A DNA stretch of 27,629 nucleotides from Bacteroidales bacterium (GCA_029934265.1 JAOZMN010000006.1:1-27629); one strand, 5' to 3'; positions 6,591 to 14,833 are shown, counted from the first letter of the stretch. Program-made: numbers and translations. The notes: a model not told the origin generated them from the sequence alone.

Positions 6591-7238
6591 ATGTTTTTAA
6601 CGGTAAAAGAAGCTATTGATTTTAGCGAAAAAAGTCAGACGACTATCCACAGGTTATGTCAAAAATTCGACGGAACTAAAGGTGTTTGGAAAGAGAATAA
6701 TAAATACTTGATAGACAAGGATTTGCTTATTGAACAATATCCTGAGCTTGTAGAAAAGCTTGCAAATGAAACGGCAGGTGACATTTCCGATGATGCAAGC
6801 AAAAAAATAATTGCCGACAACAATTTAAAAATAACAGGATTGACTATCGAGAATGAAGACTTGAAACAAAAGTTGTCGGAAACAGAAAAAGAATTTACTG
6901 TTTTAAAAGAAAAAGCAGGTGAAACAAAAAGTCCGGAATCGAAAAATGACGATAAAAAGCATTTGGAAAAAAAAGACAAGGAAATAAAAAAATTAAATGA
7001 TAAGCTTTTAGAATGCCATCATGAACTTGCAGAAATGACTGATGCTGTGATGAATTTACAGAAAGAGCTTTCGGCAGTAAACCGATTTAATGAAATTTCA
7101 TCGACCCCGATTCCTGAAAATCCGGAAGTGAAACTGGCAATTCAAAAGAAAATGGTAAAATACCAACTTACAGGTATTACTATTTCCGTAATGGTGTTGA
7201 TTGCTTTCCTTTTCGGTATGTATATGATGACAAAATAA
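6591..7238 (+). CDS. hypothetical coiled-coil, tail-anchored protein with N-terminal HTH-like segment
   Basis: I do not recognise a named family for this 215-residue protein. Residues 1-50 (FLTVKEAIDFS...TTIHRLCQKF...KYLIDKDLL) look like a MerR/excisionase-type helix-turn-helix used to read DNA or to bind a partner. Residues about 75-165 are Lys/Glu-rich with heptad-like spacing and predict a coiled coil. Residues about 193-213 (TGITISVMVLIAFLFGMYMM) form one transmembrane helix at the extreme C-terminus, so the rest should face the cytoplasm. The gene stands alone between an intergenic palindrome and a terminator-like hairpin. A membrane-tethered regulator or a structural factor are both possible. 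Confidence 0.75.
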   Translation: MFLTVKEAIDFSEKSQTTIHRLCQKFDGTKGVWKENNKYLIDKDLLIEQYPELVEKLANETAGDISDDASKKIIADNNLKITGLTIENEDLKQKLSETEKEFTVLKEKAGETKSPESKNDDKKHLEKKDKEIKKLNDKLLECHHELAEMTDAVMNLQKELSAVNRFNEISSTPIPENPEVKLAIQKKMVKYQLTGITISVMVLIAFLFGMYMMTK

Positions 7239-7285
7239 GGTTTTATTTTATTAATAACAGGTTGAAGACTTTACACATAAGTAAT

Positions 7286-7322
7286 ACCCACAAGTGTCTT
7301 TTTCAGACCTTGCGGTGTTTTT
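7286..7322 (+). terminator. putative terminator after the coiled-coil gene
   Basis: An imperfect stem pairs ACC, CAAG and GTCT (7286-7298) with AGAC, CTTG and GGT (7304-7316), leaving one bulge and one mismatch. It is followed by GTTTTTA. It lies about 50 nt after the stop at 7238 and before glyA. Confidence 0.6.
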
Positions 7323-7379
7323 ACTTAATTATTTATATATTTTTACAAAGTTAAACACAGCTTAAATTAATTTTATATA

Positions 7380-8657
7380 ATGAAAAGAGATGAATTAGTA
7401 TTTGATTTAATAAATCAAGAATATCAAAGACAAAAAAGAGGACTTGAATTAATTGCTTCTGAAAATTTTGTAAGTAAGCAAGTTATGGACGCAATGGGGT
7501 CGCCCCTTACAAATAAATATGCCGAAGGTTATCCCGGCAAACGTTATTACGGAGGTTGTCAGATTGTAGATAAAACCGAGCAAATAGCAATTGATCGTGC
7601 AAAACAACTTTTCGGAGCAGTATGGGCGAATGTCCAGCCGCATTCAGGTGCACAGGCAAACTCGGCGGTAATGCTTGCTGTATTAAAACCCGGAGATACT
7701 TTCTTGGGACTTAATTTGTCGCACGGCGGGCATCTTACGCACGGGTCTTTTGTAAATTATTCGGGAATATTATATAATGCAGTTTCTTACAACGTAAAAG
7801 AAGAAACCGGTCAGGTGGATTACGATGAAATGGAAAAACTTGCTTTGGAGCATAAACCGAAATTAATTGTCGGAGGAGCTTCGGCATATTCACGAGATTG
7901 GGATTATAAAAGAATGAGAGAAATTGCCGATAAAATCGGAGCTTTATTAATGTTCGATATTTCGCACCCTGCCGGATTAATTGCAACCGGCTTTCTTAAA
8001 AATCCATTTCCGTATGCACATATAGTTACGACAACGACGCATAAAACTTTGAGAGGACCCAGAGGCGGACTTATTTTACTTGGTGAAGATTTTGAAAATC
8101 CGATGGGAAAGAAAACCCCGAAAGGAAAAATCAGAATGATGTCTTCTATATTGGATTCCGGAGTTTTTCCCGGAACGCAAGGCGGACCTTTGGAACATAT
8201 TATTGCGGCAAAAGCAGTCGCATTCGGAGAAGCATTAACTGATGAATTTAAAGAATATCAAAAACAAGTTCTTAAAAATGCGGAAGTTATGGCTGATGAG
8301 TTTGTAAAAGCCGGCTATAAGGTAATTTCCGGAGGTACGGATAATCATTCGATGCTTATAGATTTAAGAACAAAAGTCCCTGAAACGAGCGGAAAAATTG
8401 TCGAAAAGGCTCTTGAAAAAGCAGATATTACCGTAAATAAAAATATGGTTCCTTTCGATAATCGTTCACCTTTTCAAACTTCCGGAATACGAGTCGGAAC
8501 GCCGGCGGTTACTACAAGAGGTCTGAAAGAAGATGCAATGCCGATAATCGTTAAACTTATCGACAAAGTAATTCTTGACCCTGAAAATGAAGAATTAATT
8601 GCAAATGTCAGAAATGAAGTAAATATTATGATGGAAGAATTACCATTAGCAAAGTAA
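7380..8657 (+). CDS. glyA: serine hydroxymethyltransferase
   Basis: PLP enzyme interconverting serine and glycine with transfer of a one-carbon unit to tetrahydrofolate, in the cytoplasm. The 425-residue length is normal. Visible signatures are the N-terminal QRGLELIASENFVS-like segment, YAEGYPGKRYYGG, and HSGAQAN in the cofactor-binding region. The PLP-lysine motif TTTTHKTLRGPRGG places the lysine at residue 222. The gene has its own transcription unit, bounded by a terminator-like hairpin upstream (7286-7322) and a strong bidirectional terminator downstream. No clear TAnnTTTG element was found in the 140-nt upstream spacer. Confidence 0.97.
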   Translation: MKRDELVFDLINQEYQRQKRGLELIASENFVSKQVMDAMGSPLTNKYAEGYPGKRYYGGCQIVDKTEQIAIDRAKQLFGAVWANVQPHSGAQANSAVMLAVLKPGDTFLGLNLSHGGHLTHGSFVNYSGILYNAVSYNVKEETGQVDYDEMEKLALEHKPKLIVGGASAYSRDWDYKRMREIADKIGALLMFDISHPAGLIATGFLKNPFPYAHIVTTTTHKTLRGPRGGLILLGEDFENPMGKKTPKGKIRMMSSILDSGVFPGTQGGPLEHIIAAKAVAFGEALTDEFKEYQKQVLKNAEVMADEFVKAGYKVISGGTDNHSMLIDLRTKVPETSGKIVEKALEKADITVNKNMVPFDNRSPFQTSGIRVGTPAVTTRGLKEDAMPIIVKLIDKVILDPENEELIANVRNEVNIMMEELPLAK

Positions 8658-8716
8658 GGTGATTGCGGATTTTTGATTGTAGATTTTGCTTTCGCCTGAT
8701 AATATTTGAGTTTAGT

Positions 8717-8795
8717 AATAAAACTTTACCAAAGTTTTATTTGACAGGCTTTAACAATTTGATTATTAATAGGTTTACCTAACTTTGCCAAAGTT
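8717..8795. repeat. pair of AACTTT-RCC-AAAGTT hairpins
   Basis: Two related palindromes lie in the glyA-hsp20 spacer. AATAAAACTTT (8717-8727) pairs exactly with AAAGTTTTATT (8731-8741) around ACC. AACTTT (8781-8786) pairs with AAAGTT (8790-8795) around GCC. They share the core AACTTTRCCAAAGTT and look like two copies of a short palindromic repeat. Confidence 0.65.
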
Positions 8796-8821
8796 GATAT
8801 GCCAAATCTGATTTTTAAACA

Positions 8822-8859
8822 AAAAACACCCGATATTTTTGAAAATATCGGGTGTTTTT
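8822..8859. terminator. bidirectional terminator between glyA and hsp20
   Basis: Arms 8822-8839 and 8842-8859 are exact complements over 18 bp around TG, with a GC-rich CACCCG/CGGGTG part and T-runs at both 3' ends. It lies between two convergent genes, so it can serve both strands. Confidence 0.9.
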
Positions 8860-8876
8860 GATTTGAAAGACGGGAT

Positions 8877-9317
8877 TTACTCGATTTCGATACTTTTGGG
8901 AGCTTGCGGTTTTGTTTCTTCTCGTTTAGGGATTGTAACTGTAAGTTCGCCGTTTTCGTATTTTGCGGAAATTTTTGAGCTGTCCACTATTTCTCTCGGA
9001 ATGTTAAAACTTCTTTGAAAAGATTGATAACTGTATTCTCTGCGAGAATATTTTTCGTTCTCTTCGGTTTTTTCTTCTTTCTTTTCCGATGAAATTGTTA
9101 AAATATCGTTTTCAATATTTATTTTGAAATCGTTTTTATCCATTCCGGGTGCAGCCATGCCGACAAAAAAATTGTCTTCTGTATCTTTGATGTTTACTGC
9201 CGGAAGAGTTGTTTCGGTTTTTGAAAAATTTGATTGTTTCCAACCGAAATCATCGTTAAAAAAATTGTCGAAAAATCCTTTGTACATCGGTGTAAATTCA
9301 TTTCTTCTTATTAACAT
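8877..9317 (-). CDS. small heat-shock protein, Hsp20/alpha-crystallin family
   Basis: ATP-independent holdase that keeps unfolding proteins soluble. The 146-residue chain starts MLIRRNEF and has a short N-terminal arm (FDNFFNDDFGW). The alpha-crystallin domain runs from about residue 38 to 135, with AAPGMDKNDFKI, YSYQSFQRSFNIP, and the family hallmark of a late A-x-x-x-N-G-x-L motif (AKYENGELTVTIPK). The C-terminal SIEIE stands in for the usual I-x-I tail motif. An AGGAGG lies 9 nt upstream of the ATG, a strong Shine-Dalgarno that few genes here have. A palindrome overlaps the presumed promoter. Confidence 0.95.
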   Translation of the reverse strand: MLIRRNEFTPMYKGFFDNFFNDDFGWKQSNFSKTETTLPAVNIKDTEDNFFVGMAAPGMDKNDFKINIENDILTISSEKKEEKTEENEKYSRREYSYQSFQRSFNIPREIVDSSKISAKYENGELTVTIPKREETKPQAPKSIEIE

Positions 9318-9325
9318 AACTTGGT

Positions 9326-9335
9326 TCCTCCTATT
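9326..9335 (-). promoter_or_regulatory. strong Shine-Dalgarno of hsp20
   Basis: Minus-strand AGGAGGAACC precedes the hsp20 ATG with about 9 nt between AGGAGG and the start. Most other starts in the window have only A/T-rich leaders, so this fixes the start and suggests efficient initiation under stress. Confidence 0.75.
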
Positions 9336-9351
9336 TTTAAAATTGGTTAAA

Positions 9352-9380
9352 CAAAAATAATTAAAAAACTTGCAAGTTTT
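9352..9380 (-). promoter_or_regulatory. hsp20 promoter element with adjacent palindrome
   Basis: Minus-strand TATTTTTG (9359 to 9352) fits TAnnTTTG, 34 nt before the ATG. Five nt further upstream is the perfect 16-bp palindrome AAAACTTG-CAAGTTTT (9365-9380). It occupies the space between -7 and -33, the place expected for an operator. No proper TTG at -33 is seen. It does not match CIRCE. Confidence 0.45.
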
Positions 9381-9494
9381 GCTATTCTTTTATCAATTTG
9401 CATACCAATTCGTAAAATAGGAAAAATTAAGAAAAAATGGCAGATTATTTATATCTTAATTGTCATAATGTCTTGATATGTAGTTCTGTATATG

Positions 9495-10676
9495 TCAATT
9501 AGTCTCATTTTTTTTAATGTTTATATTTTTAAAAATGACTAATAAAAGCATTAAAATTATCGGAATAAAAGCAATATCGTAACTTTGAGGTATCACAAAC
9601 CAAAAAATAAGAGTAGAAAGTGTAATTATTCCGGACATAATAAAATAAATCTCGATAAATTTATTTTTTCGTTTCATAAAAAAAGAAATGAAAAAATGAG
9701 TCGGCAAAGCCCATAATAAATTCCAATTTCTTACTACGCCGGAATGTTCGGTGGAAGTCCAAAGTAATAATAAAACGATTCCGAGTATTCCGAAAATGAA
9801 GAAAATAAATTGGTCTATAATAATAAGGTGTCTTTTTTTAATTTTTTCGTAAATAAAAATTAATATCATTACAAAAAAGATACTCCAAAAGAGTAGGGTA
9901 GGGCTTAATGAAAAATGTTTGGATTGTTCTTTTGTTCTCGGCTTATATATAAAGGTGTCGTTTTTTACTAAGGGCTGTTTTTTTCCGTCTATAATAATTT
10001 GAGAATTTTTAACGATAGAGTAAAGATAATCAGGCAAAAAACTTGATTTTTCATTTGTTAATACAATATCTGAAATTTGTCCCAAGCCGAGGTTCATGCC
10101 GAAACGTCCCCATTTGTTTTCGGTTAGATATTTTTCGCAAGTACTTCTGAAACTTTCATTGCCGGATTCTGATTTTCCTAAAATCAGAGAGTCTTCAAGG
10201 CATATTTTAAGAACGTCTTTTATGCGAGTGGCACAATTATCCAAAAACAAATCGTAACGATAATATTTATTTTCGGGTTGTGCATTTTCGACAAGAAATT
10301 CATAAATATTTAATTTTTGTCTGTAAGTAAGATTTAATTTTTGTTCTTTCAGTCCCCTTTGATTATATATATATTCGTTTACAAAATTTTTGAAAGTAGA
10401 AACACTAAGCATATAATCCAACTCTCCTTTTACGAAATTCAGATAAAAATTCGGGGTGTTGAAATTAAAAGTTCCGTAATTAAAAACATAATCCGTACCG
10501 GTTGCGGGGTCGTTTACTCTTATGGCTGAATGCCCGAAAGCGGTGTACATCTCTTCGCCGGGAGCACAAGTAATTATACTTATTTTGGCTTCTTTTGTAA
10601 TTGTTTGCGAAAAAATTGTATTCGTATTTATGAATATAATTATATATACGAATAATGTTTTTATACATATGTTCAT
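9495..10676 (-). CDS. DUF4105 (Lnb N-terminal periplasmic) membrane protein
   Basis: A 393-residue envelope protein. A signal sequence (residues 1-24, ending IFSQ) is followed by a DUF4105 domain to about residue 180. This domain resembles papain-like NlpC-type folds: the conserved His lies in TAFGHSAIR (His49) and a conserved Cys in LFLDNCATRIKD (Cys148). From about residue 258 to 385 there are around five hydrophobic helices, so the domain is periplasmic and anchored by a C-terminal membrane bundle. The substrate is unknown; a cysteine hydrolase or transferase role is only inferred from the Cys/His pair. It starts 12 nt after mgtE and is probably cotranscribed with it. Confidence 0.85.
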   Translation of the reverse strand: MNICIKTLFVYIIIFINTNTIFSQTITKEAKISIITCAPGEEMYTAFGHSAIRVNDPATGTDYVFNYGTFNFNTPNFYLNFVKGELDYMLSVSTFKNFVNEYIYNQRGLKEQKLNLTYRQKLNIYEFLVENAQPENKYYRYDLFLDNCATRIKDVLKICLEDSLILGKSESGNESFRSTCEKYLTENKWGRFGMNLGLGQISDIVLTNEKSSFLPDYLYSIVKNSQIIIDGKKQPLVKNDTFIYKPRTKEQSKHFSLSPTLLFWSIFFVMILIFIYEKIKKRHLIIIDQFIFFIFGILGIVLLLLWTSTEHSGVVRNWNLLWALPTHFFISFFMKRKNKFIEIYFIMSGIITLSTLIFWFVIPQSYDIAFIPIILMLLLVIFKNINIKKNETN

Positions 10677-10688
10677 AATGAAATTGAA

Positions 10689-12053
10689 TTAAAAAAAATT
10701 ATATAAAATTCCTCCTGTTGTGAGGTAAATTGCAAGACCGAGAATGTCGTTTATCGTAGTAATAAAAGGTCCTGTGGCTACTGCCGGGTCTATTTTGAAA
10801 CGGTTTAAAGTTAAAGGAATGAAAGTTCCTAATATTGAGGCTGTTATAATGACCATAAAAAGTGCAACACTTACGGACAGGGTTAAAGCTAAGGAGTCTG
10901 TAAAAAGTAAATTGTAAATGAGAATTATTGAAGAGCATACGACTGCATTTATAAGAGCTACCGAAATTTCTTTCATAATTCGTTTGAAAATACTGTTTAG
11001 TCCGATTGTGTTGTTTGCAATTCCTTGAACGACTATCGAAGATGATTGAACACCGACATTTCCGCCCATTGCAGTTATCATCGGAATAAAAAAAGCCATT
11101 GCGGCGTGTTTTGCAAGATTTTCTTCAAAAAGACCGATAACTTGTGAGCCGAAAACTCCGCCTATAAGTCCGATAAGCAACCAAGGAAGTCTTGCTCTTG
11201 TTTGCAACCAAATTTTATCGGAATGTTCTACATCTTCGGATATTCCTGAAATCATTTGATAATCTTTGTCGGCTTCTTCTTTTATTACATCTACAAGGTC
11301 GTCAATGGTGATTATTCCTTCAAGTCGTCCTATGCTGTCGATTACCGGGAGTGCTACAAGGTCGTATTTATCGGCGATTGATGCGACTTTTTCGTCATCT
11401 GTATCGACTTTTACATATATAACTTCTTTATTATTAATGTCTTTTACTATCGTATTGGGTTTGGAGAGTAATAGCCGTTTTAAAGAAATTGTTCCTTTTA
11501 AAATATTGTCTTCATCGGTTACATATACATAGTAAATATCATCGACTTCGGCTGACCGCAGTCTGATTTCTTCTATCGCTTTTTCAACTTTGTCGTCAAT
11601 TTTTACAGAAATGTATTCTTTACGCATAAGACCTCCTGCTGTGTCTTCTTCGTAAGAAAGTAAATCAACAATGTCGCCGGCTTGGTCTAAATCTAAATCG
11701 CTTATGTGCTTAAGAACTTCTTCTTGCTTATTTTCCGGAAGGTCGGCAATAACGTCTGCTGCATCGTCGGAATCCATAAAATCTATGAATTTTCGAGCAA
11801 TGACTTCACTTGGCAAAGCTGACATAAAACGTTCCCTGTCATCATCTTCGAGTTCGGCAAGTACATCGGCGGCTTTTTCACCTTCAAGAAGCATATAAAG
11901 AAATTTTGCTTCCGGAATATTCAGTTTGTCGTAAATTTCTGCAATATCTGCAGCGTGTAATCCTTCAAGCAATTTTTTTGCTGCTTCAGAATTTTTATCT
12001 TCAATTATTTTTTGAAGATTTCCTAAATATTTTTTTGTTAAAGTAAAGTGCAT
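10689..12053 (-). CDS. mgtE: magnesium transporter MgtE
   Basis: A 454-residue Mg2+ channel of the inner membrane. Domains in order: an N-terminal acidic superhelical domain (residues about 15-130, with repeated DxxDAADVIADLP-type segments); a pair of CBS domains (about 135-260) that sense cytoplasmic Mg2+; a connecting helix; and five transmembrane helices from about residue 288. The pore signature PMITAMGGNVGVQSS and the Asp-containing GPFITTINDILG segment are both intact. Length is normal. The fusA2 terminator lies upstream and no promoter match was seen in the 80-nt spacer. DUF4105 follows directly. Confidence 0.96.
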   Translation of the reverse strand: MHFTLTKKYLGNLQKIIEDKNSEAAKKLLEGLHAADIAEIYDKLNIPEAKFLYMLLEGEKAADVLAELEDDDRERFMSALPSEVIARKFIDFMDSDDAADVIADLPENKQEEVLKHISDLDLDQAGDIVDLLSYEEDTAGGLMRKEYISVKIDDKVEKAIEEIRLRSAEVDDIYYVYVTDEDNILKGTISLKRLLLSKPNTIVKDINNKEVIYVKVDTDDEKVASIADKYDLVALPVIDSIGRLEGIITIDDLVDVIKEEADKDYQMISGISEDVEHSDKIWLQTRARLPWLLIGLIGGVFGSQVIGLFEENLAKHAAMAFFIPMITAMGGNVGVQSSSIVVQGIANNTIGLNSIFKRIMKEISVALINAVVCSSIILIYNLLFTDSLALTLSVSVALFMVIITASILGTFIPLTLNRFKIDPAVATGPFITTINDILGLAIYLTTGGILYNFF

Positions 12054-12077
12054 TAAATAGTTGATGTTTTTATTAAA

Positions 12078-12111
12078 AACAAGAAATGCCGTATATACGG
12101 CATTTCTTGTT
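12078..12111 (-). terminator. fusA2 terminator
   Basis: Arms 12078-12094 and 12095-12111 are exact complements over 17 bp with the centre GTATATAC and a GC-rich TGCCG/CGGCA part. On the minus strand a TTTTT run follows. It lies 23 nt after the fusA2 stop and before mgtE. Confidence 0.88.
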
Positions 12112-12133
12112 CGTATTTGATATTAAAATCGGT

Positions 12134-14287
12134 TTATTCTTCTTCTTGTTCGGCGTGTTTTTTAATCAATTCTTCTTGTAAATCGCCGGGAACAGGACTG
12201 TATTCGGCAAAAGTCATATCATAAGTTGCACTTCCTTGTGTTACAGAACTTAAAGCGGTTGCATACCTGTTCATTTCGGCAAGTGGAACTTTCGCCATAA
12301 TTTTTTCCATACCTTTTTCACTGCTCATTCCTTGTATAATTGCACGTCTTCCTTGCAGGTCGCTCATTACGTCTCCCATGTAGTCGCTCGGCACAAAGAC
12401 TTCTACATTATATATCGGTTCCATTAATTTGGGTTTCGCAGATTTAAATGCGTCCGAAAATGCTTTCGAACCGGCAATTTTGAAAGAAATTTCATTAGAA
12501 TCTACTTGGTGCATTTTACCATCGTAAACATACACATTTATATCTCTGGCATAACTTCCGGTAAGCGGTCCGTTTTCCATTTTTTCCATCAGACCTTTTA
12601 TAATTGCAGGCATAAAGTTTGCATCAATCGAACCTCCTACGATACAGTTGTAGAACATTAATTTTCCGCCCCAGTTCATGTCCATTTCTTTAGTGTCTCG
12701 TATCGAAAGAGAATGTTCTTTAGCTCCTATTTTGAAGACTTTTGTAGGTCCCTGACCGTCTGTGTATGGTTCTATAATAAGATGTACTTCTCCGAATTGT
12801 CCTGCACCTCCGGATTGTTTTTTGTGTCTGTAATCGGCTTGTGCCGCTTTTGTTATGGTTTCTCTGTAAGGAATTTTAGGCGGGAAGAATTCTGTTTCTA
12901 TTTTGAATTCATTGTCAAGATGCCATTTTAATGTATTTATGTGATATTCTCCCTGACTGTGTATTATCAGCTGTTTAAGTTCTTTTGAGTATTCAAGAAT
13001 CCAAGTCGGGTCTTCATCATGAAGTTTATGAAGAACTTCTCCGAGTTTTTCGTCGTCCGATTCGTTTTTGGCACTTATTGCAACTCTGTATTTTGCATTT
13101 GGAAACGGAATTGCTTCAAATTCAAATTCTTTCCCTTTTTCGCAAAGAGTATGATTTGCTTTTGTATTTTTCAGTTTGATTGTAGTTCCGATGTCTCCTG
13201 CGACAATTTCACTTACTTTATCTCGTTCTTTTCCGTTAGGGATAAGTAATTGAGAAACCCGTTCTTTGGAGTTCTTATTTACATTTATAAGGTCGTCTCC
13301 CTCTTTTATTGTGCCGGACATTACTTTAAAGTAGAGAACCTCGCCAAGGTGTTGTTCTACCGTGTTTTTGAATGTAAAAAGTGATTTAGTTCCTGCACTG
13401 TCGTAAGCAATTTCTTCTCCCTCGGTAGTTTTTATTTTTGTAGCATTTTCGGGAGAAGGGGCTACATTTGTTATAAAATCCATAAGTCTTCGGGAACCCA
13501 AATCGTGTTTTGCAGAAGTACAGAAGACAGGGAACATACTTCTTCCCAGTAAGCCTTTCATTATTCCCGAACGCATTTGGTCTTCTGTAAGACCGTCGTT
13601 TTCAAAGAAAATTTCCATTAGGCTGTCATCATTTTCAGCAGCCGCCTCAACGAGTGCGTTGTGATATTCATCTGCTTTTTCTTTTTCGTTTTCCGGAATA
13701 TCCGAAATGACAGGCTCGGCACTTCCGTCGTTCCATGTGTACATTTTCATTGTCAGTACATCAATAACAGAGTTGAAATTAGGACCGATATTAACCGGAT
13801 ATTGAATAACAATTACTCCGGAACCGCATAAGCCGTTTAATTGTTCTAATGTTTGTGCAAAATTACTTTGATCATGGTCTAAATGATTTGCAACAAAAAT
13901 TACCGGTTTATTTAACTTTTCGGTATATCTCCAAGTTATTTGTGTACCAACTTCTACTCCGTTTTGGGCGTTCAAAACCATCACAGCACTGTCAGCAACA
14001 TATAAAGATGACACAGCTGCTCCTACGAAGGCACTGGCACGTGGGGTATCTAAGATATTTATCTTACAATTATTCCATTCAGCATGAAGTACCGATGAAA
14101 ATACAGAACAAGCATATTCGTGTTCTATTGATTTGTAGTCAGATAAAGTATTTTTATCGTTTATATTTCCTTTCCTTTTTATTCCTCCTGCGGCAAAAAT
14201 CATAGATTCTGCAAGTGTGGTCTTCCCGGAACTTGAATTTCCTATTAAAACGATGTTCCTGATTTCATTGGTTTGATATACTTTCAT
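12134..14287 (-). CDS. fusA2: EF-G paralogue (EF-G2 type) with altered GTPase motif
   Basis: A 717-residue protein with the five-domain EF-G layout. The P-loop is GNSSSGKT (residues 16-23). The G3 motif is DTPRASAF (80-87) instead of DTPGHVDF, so the catalytic His and the switch glycine are replaced by Ala and Arg. The switch I segment with RGITI is absent, and G4 reads NHLD (134-137) instead of NKMD. Domains III-V look intact (QGEYHINTL, GGAGQFGEV, SYARDINVYV, domain V LQGRRAIIQGM). Bacteroides encodes an EF-G2 reported to lack GTPase activity and to support translation during carbon starvation; this protein appears to be a homologue. It diverges from the str operon, which carries canonical fusA. 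Confidence 0.9.
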   Translation of the reverse strand: MKVYQTNEIRNIVLIGNSSSGKTTLAESMIFAAGGIKRKGNINDKNTLSDYKSIEHEYACSVFSSVLHAEWNNCKINILDTPRASAFVGAAVSSLYVADSAVMVLNAQNGVEVGTQITWRYTEKLNKPVIFVANHLDHDQSNFAQTLEQLNGLCGSGVIVIQYPVNIGPNFNSVIDVLTMKMYTWNDGSAEPVISDIPENEKEKADEYHNALVEAAAENDDSLMEIFFENDGLTEDQMRSGIMKGLLGRSMFPVFCTSAKHDLGSRRLMDFITNVAPSPENATKIKTTEGEEIAYDSAGTKSLFTFKNTVEQHLGEVLYFKVMSGTIKEGDDLINVNKNSKERVSQLLIPNGKERDKVSEIVAGDIGTTIKLKNTKANHTLCEKGKEFEFEAIPFPNAKYRVAISAKNESDDEKLGEVLHKLHDEDPTWILEYSKELKQLIIHSQGEYHINTLKWHLDNEFKIETEFFPPKIPYRETITKAAQADYRHKKQSGGAGQFGEVHLIIEPYTDGQGPTKVFKIGAKEHSLSIRDTKEMDMNWGGKLMFYNCIVGGSIDANFMPAIIKGLMEKMENGPLTGSYARDINVYVYDGKMHQVDSNEISFKIAGSKAFSDAFKSAKPKLMEPIYNVEVFVPSDYMGDVMSDLQGRRAIIQGMSSEKGMEKIMAKVPLAEMNRYATALSSVTQGSATYDMTFAEYSPVPGDLQEELIKKHAEQEEE

Positions 14288-14833
14288 AAGAAAATAATAG
14301 TGTTAAGATGTTAATATTAAACTAATTACATTCATGCTATTCTTGTAGAAAATTATGGTAGTCATTACCATAAATTAGTGTCTGCATATTTTTAATCAAG
14401 GCTTTGTTTAATTTACTACTAAAACAATTCATAAGTTTAAGTAGTTTAGTTAAATGTCCGGTTATTGACCTTTTTAATGTTGCTTACGCATTCGATTGTT
14501 AGAAAATTATCAGTAAGTAGATGTCGATATAGCTTTTGTAATATTAAACGATGCTGATTCAGTTAAGCTGACATCTGGTAATACTAATGAAATTTATAAT
14601 TTGTTTCACTACCCTTCTTATCGTTATAGATTTTTCTCTACGATAGAAATGACTTACTAATAAAAAAATCATGTAGAGTGAAGCATATTAATTTGTGTAA
14701 CGAATACTTATTTACCTACGCAGATTTTTTTTATTTCTTACATCAATTCACATATAACAATGTGTTTGTTAAGTGTTTATCTGCACAACTTTGTTCTATT
14801 AAAACAGATAGAAGACTCTTATTCGAGTTTGAT
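14288..14833 (-). ncRNA. predicted long structured 5' leader (or separate RNA) of fusA2
   Basis: If transcription starts just downstream of TACATTTG at 14847-14840, the fusA2 message has about 545 nt of leader. Stems read on either strand: TTATGGTA/TACCATAA (14353-14360/14366-14373). ACTACT-A-AAAC/GTTT-A-AGTAGT (14415-14425/14435-14445). AGATGTC plus AGCTT with AAGCT plus GACATCT (14519-14535/14565-14576), with a 5-nt bulge. TTC, TATCG, TAGA with TCTA, CGATA, GAA (14615-14630/14637-14648), with two bulges. No known riboswitch class is recognised. A free small RNA or a cis-regulatory leader are both possible. Confidence 0.4.
14337..14432 (-). CDS. possible upstream ORF in the fusA2 leader (31 codons)
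   Basis: Minus-strand ATG at 14432 to TAG at 14337 encodes 31 residues beginning MNCFSSKLNKAL and ending YHNFLQE. It spans two of the predicted stem-loops and ends 49 nt before the fusA2 ATG. No Shine-Dalgarno is seen and no family is recognised; it may be chance. Confidence 0.2.
   Translation of the reverse strand: MNCFSSKLNKALIKNMQTLIYGNDYHNFLQE

Noticed and set aside
14288..14833. Possible tmRNA, RNase P RNA, SRP RNA or tRNA in the long divergent region
   Set aside because: No tRNA-like ends, CCA, SRP tetraloop region or conserved RNase P segments seen on either strand; only generic stem-loops.
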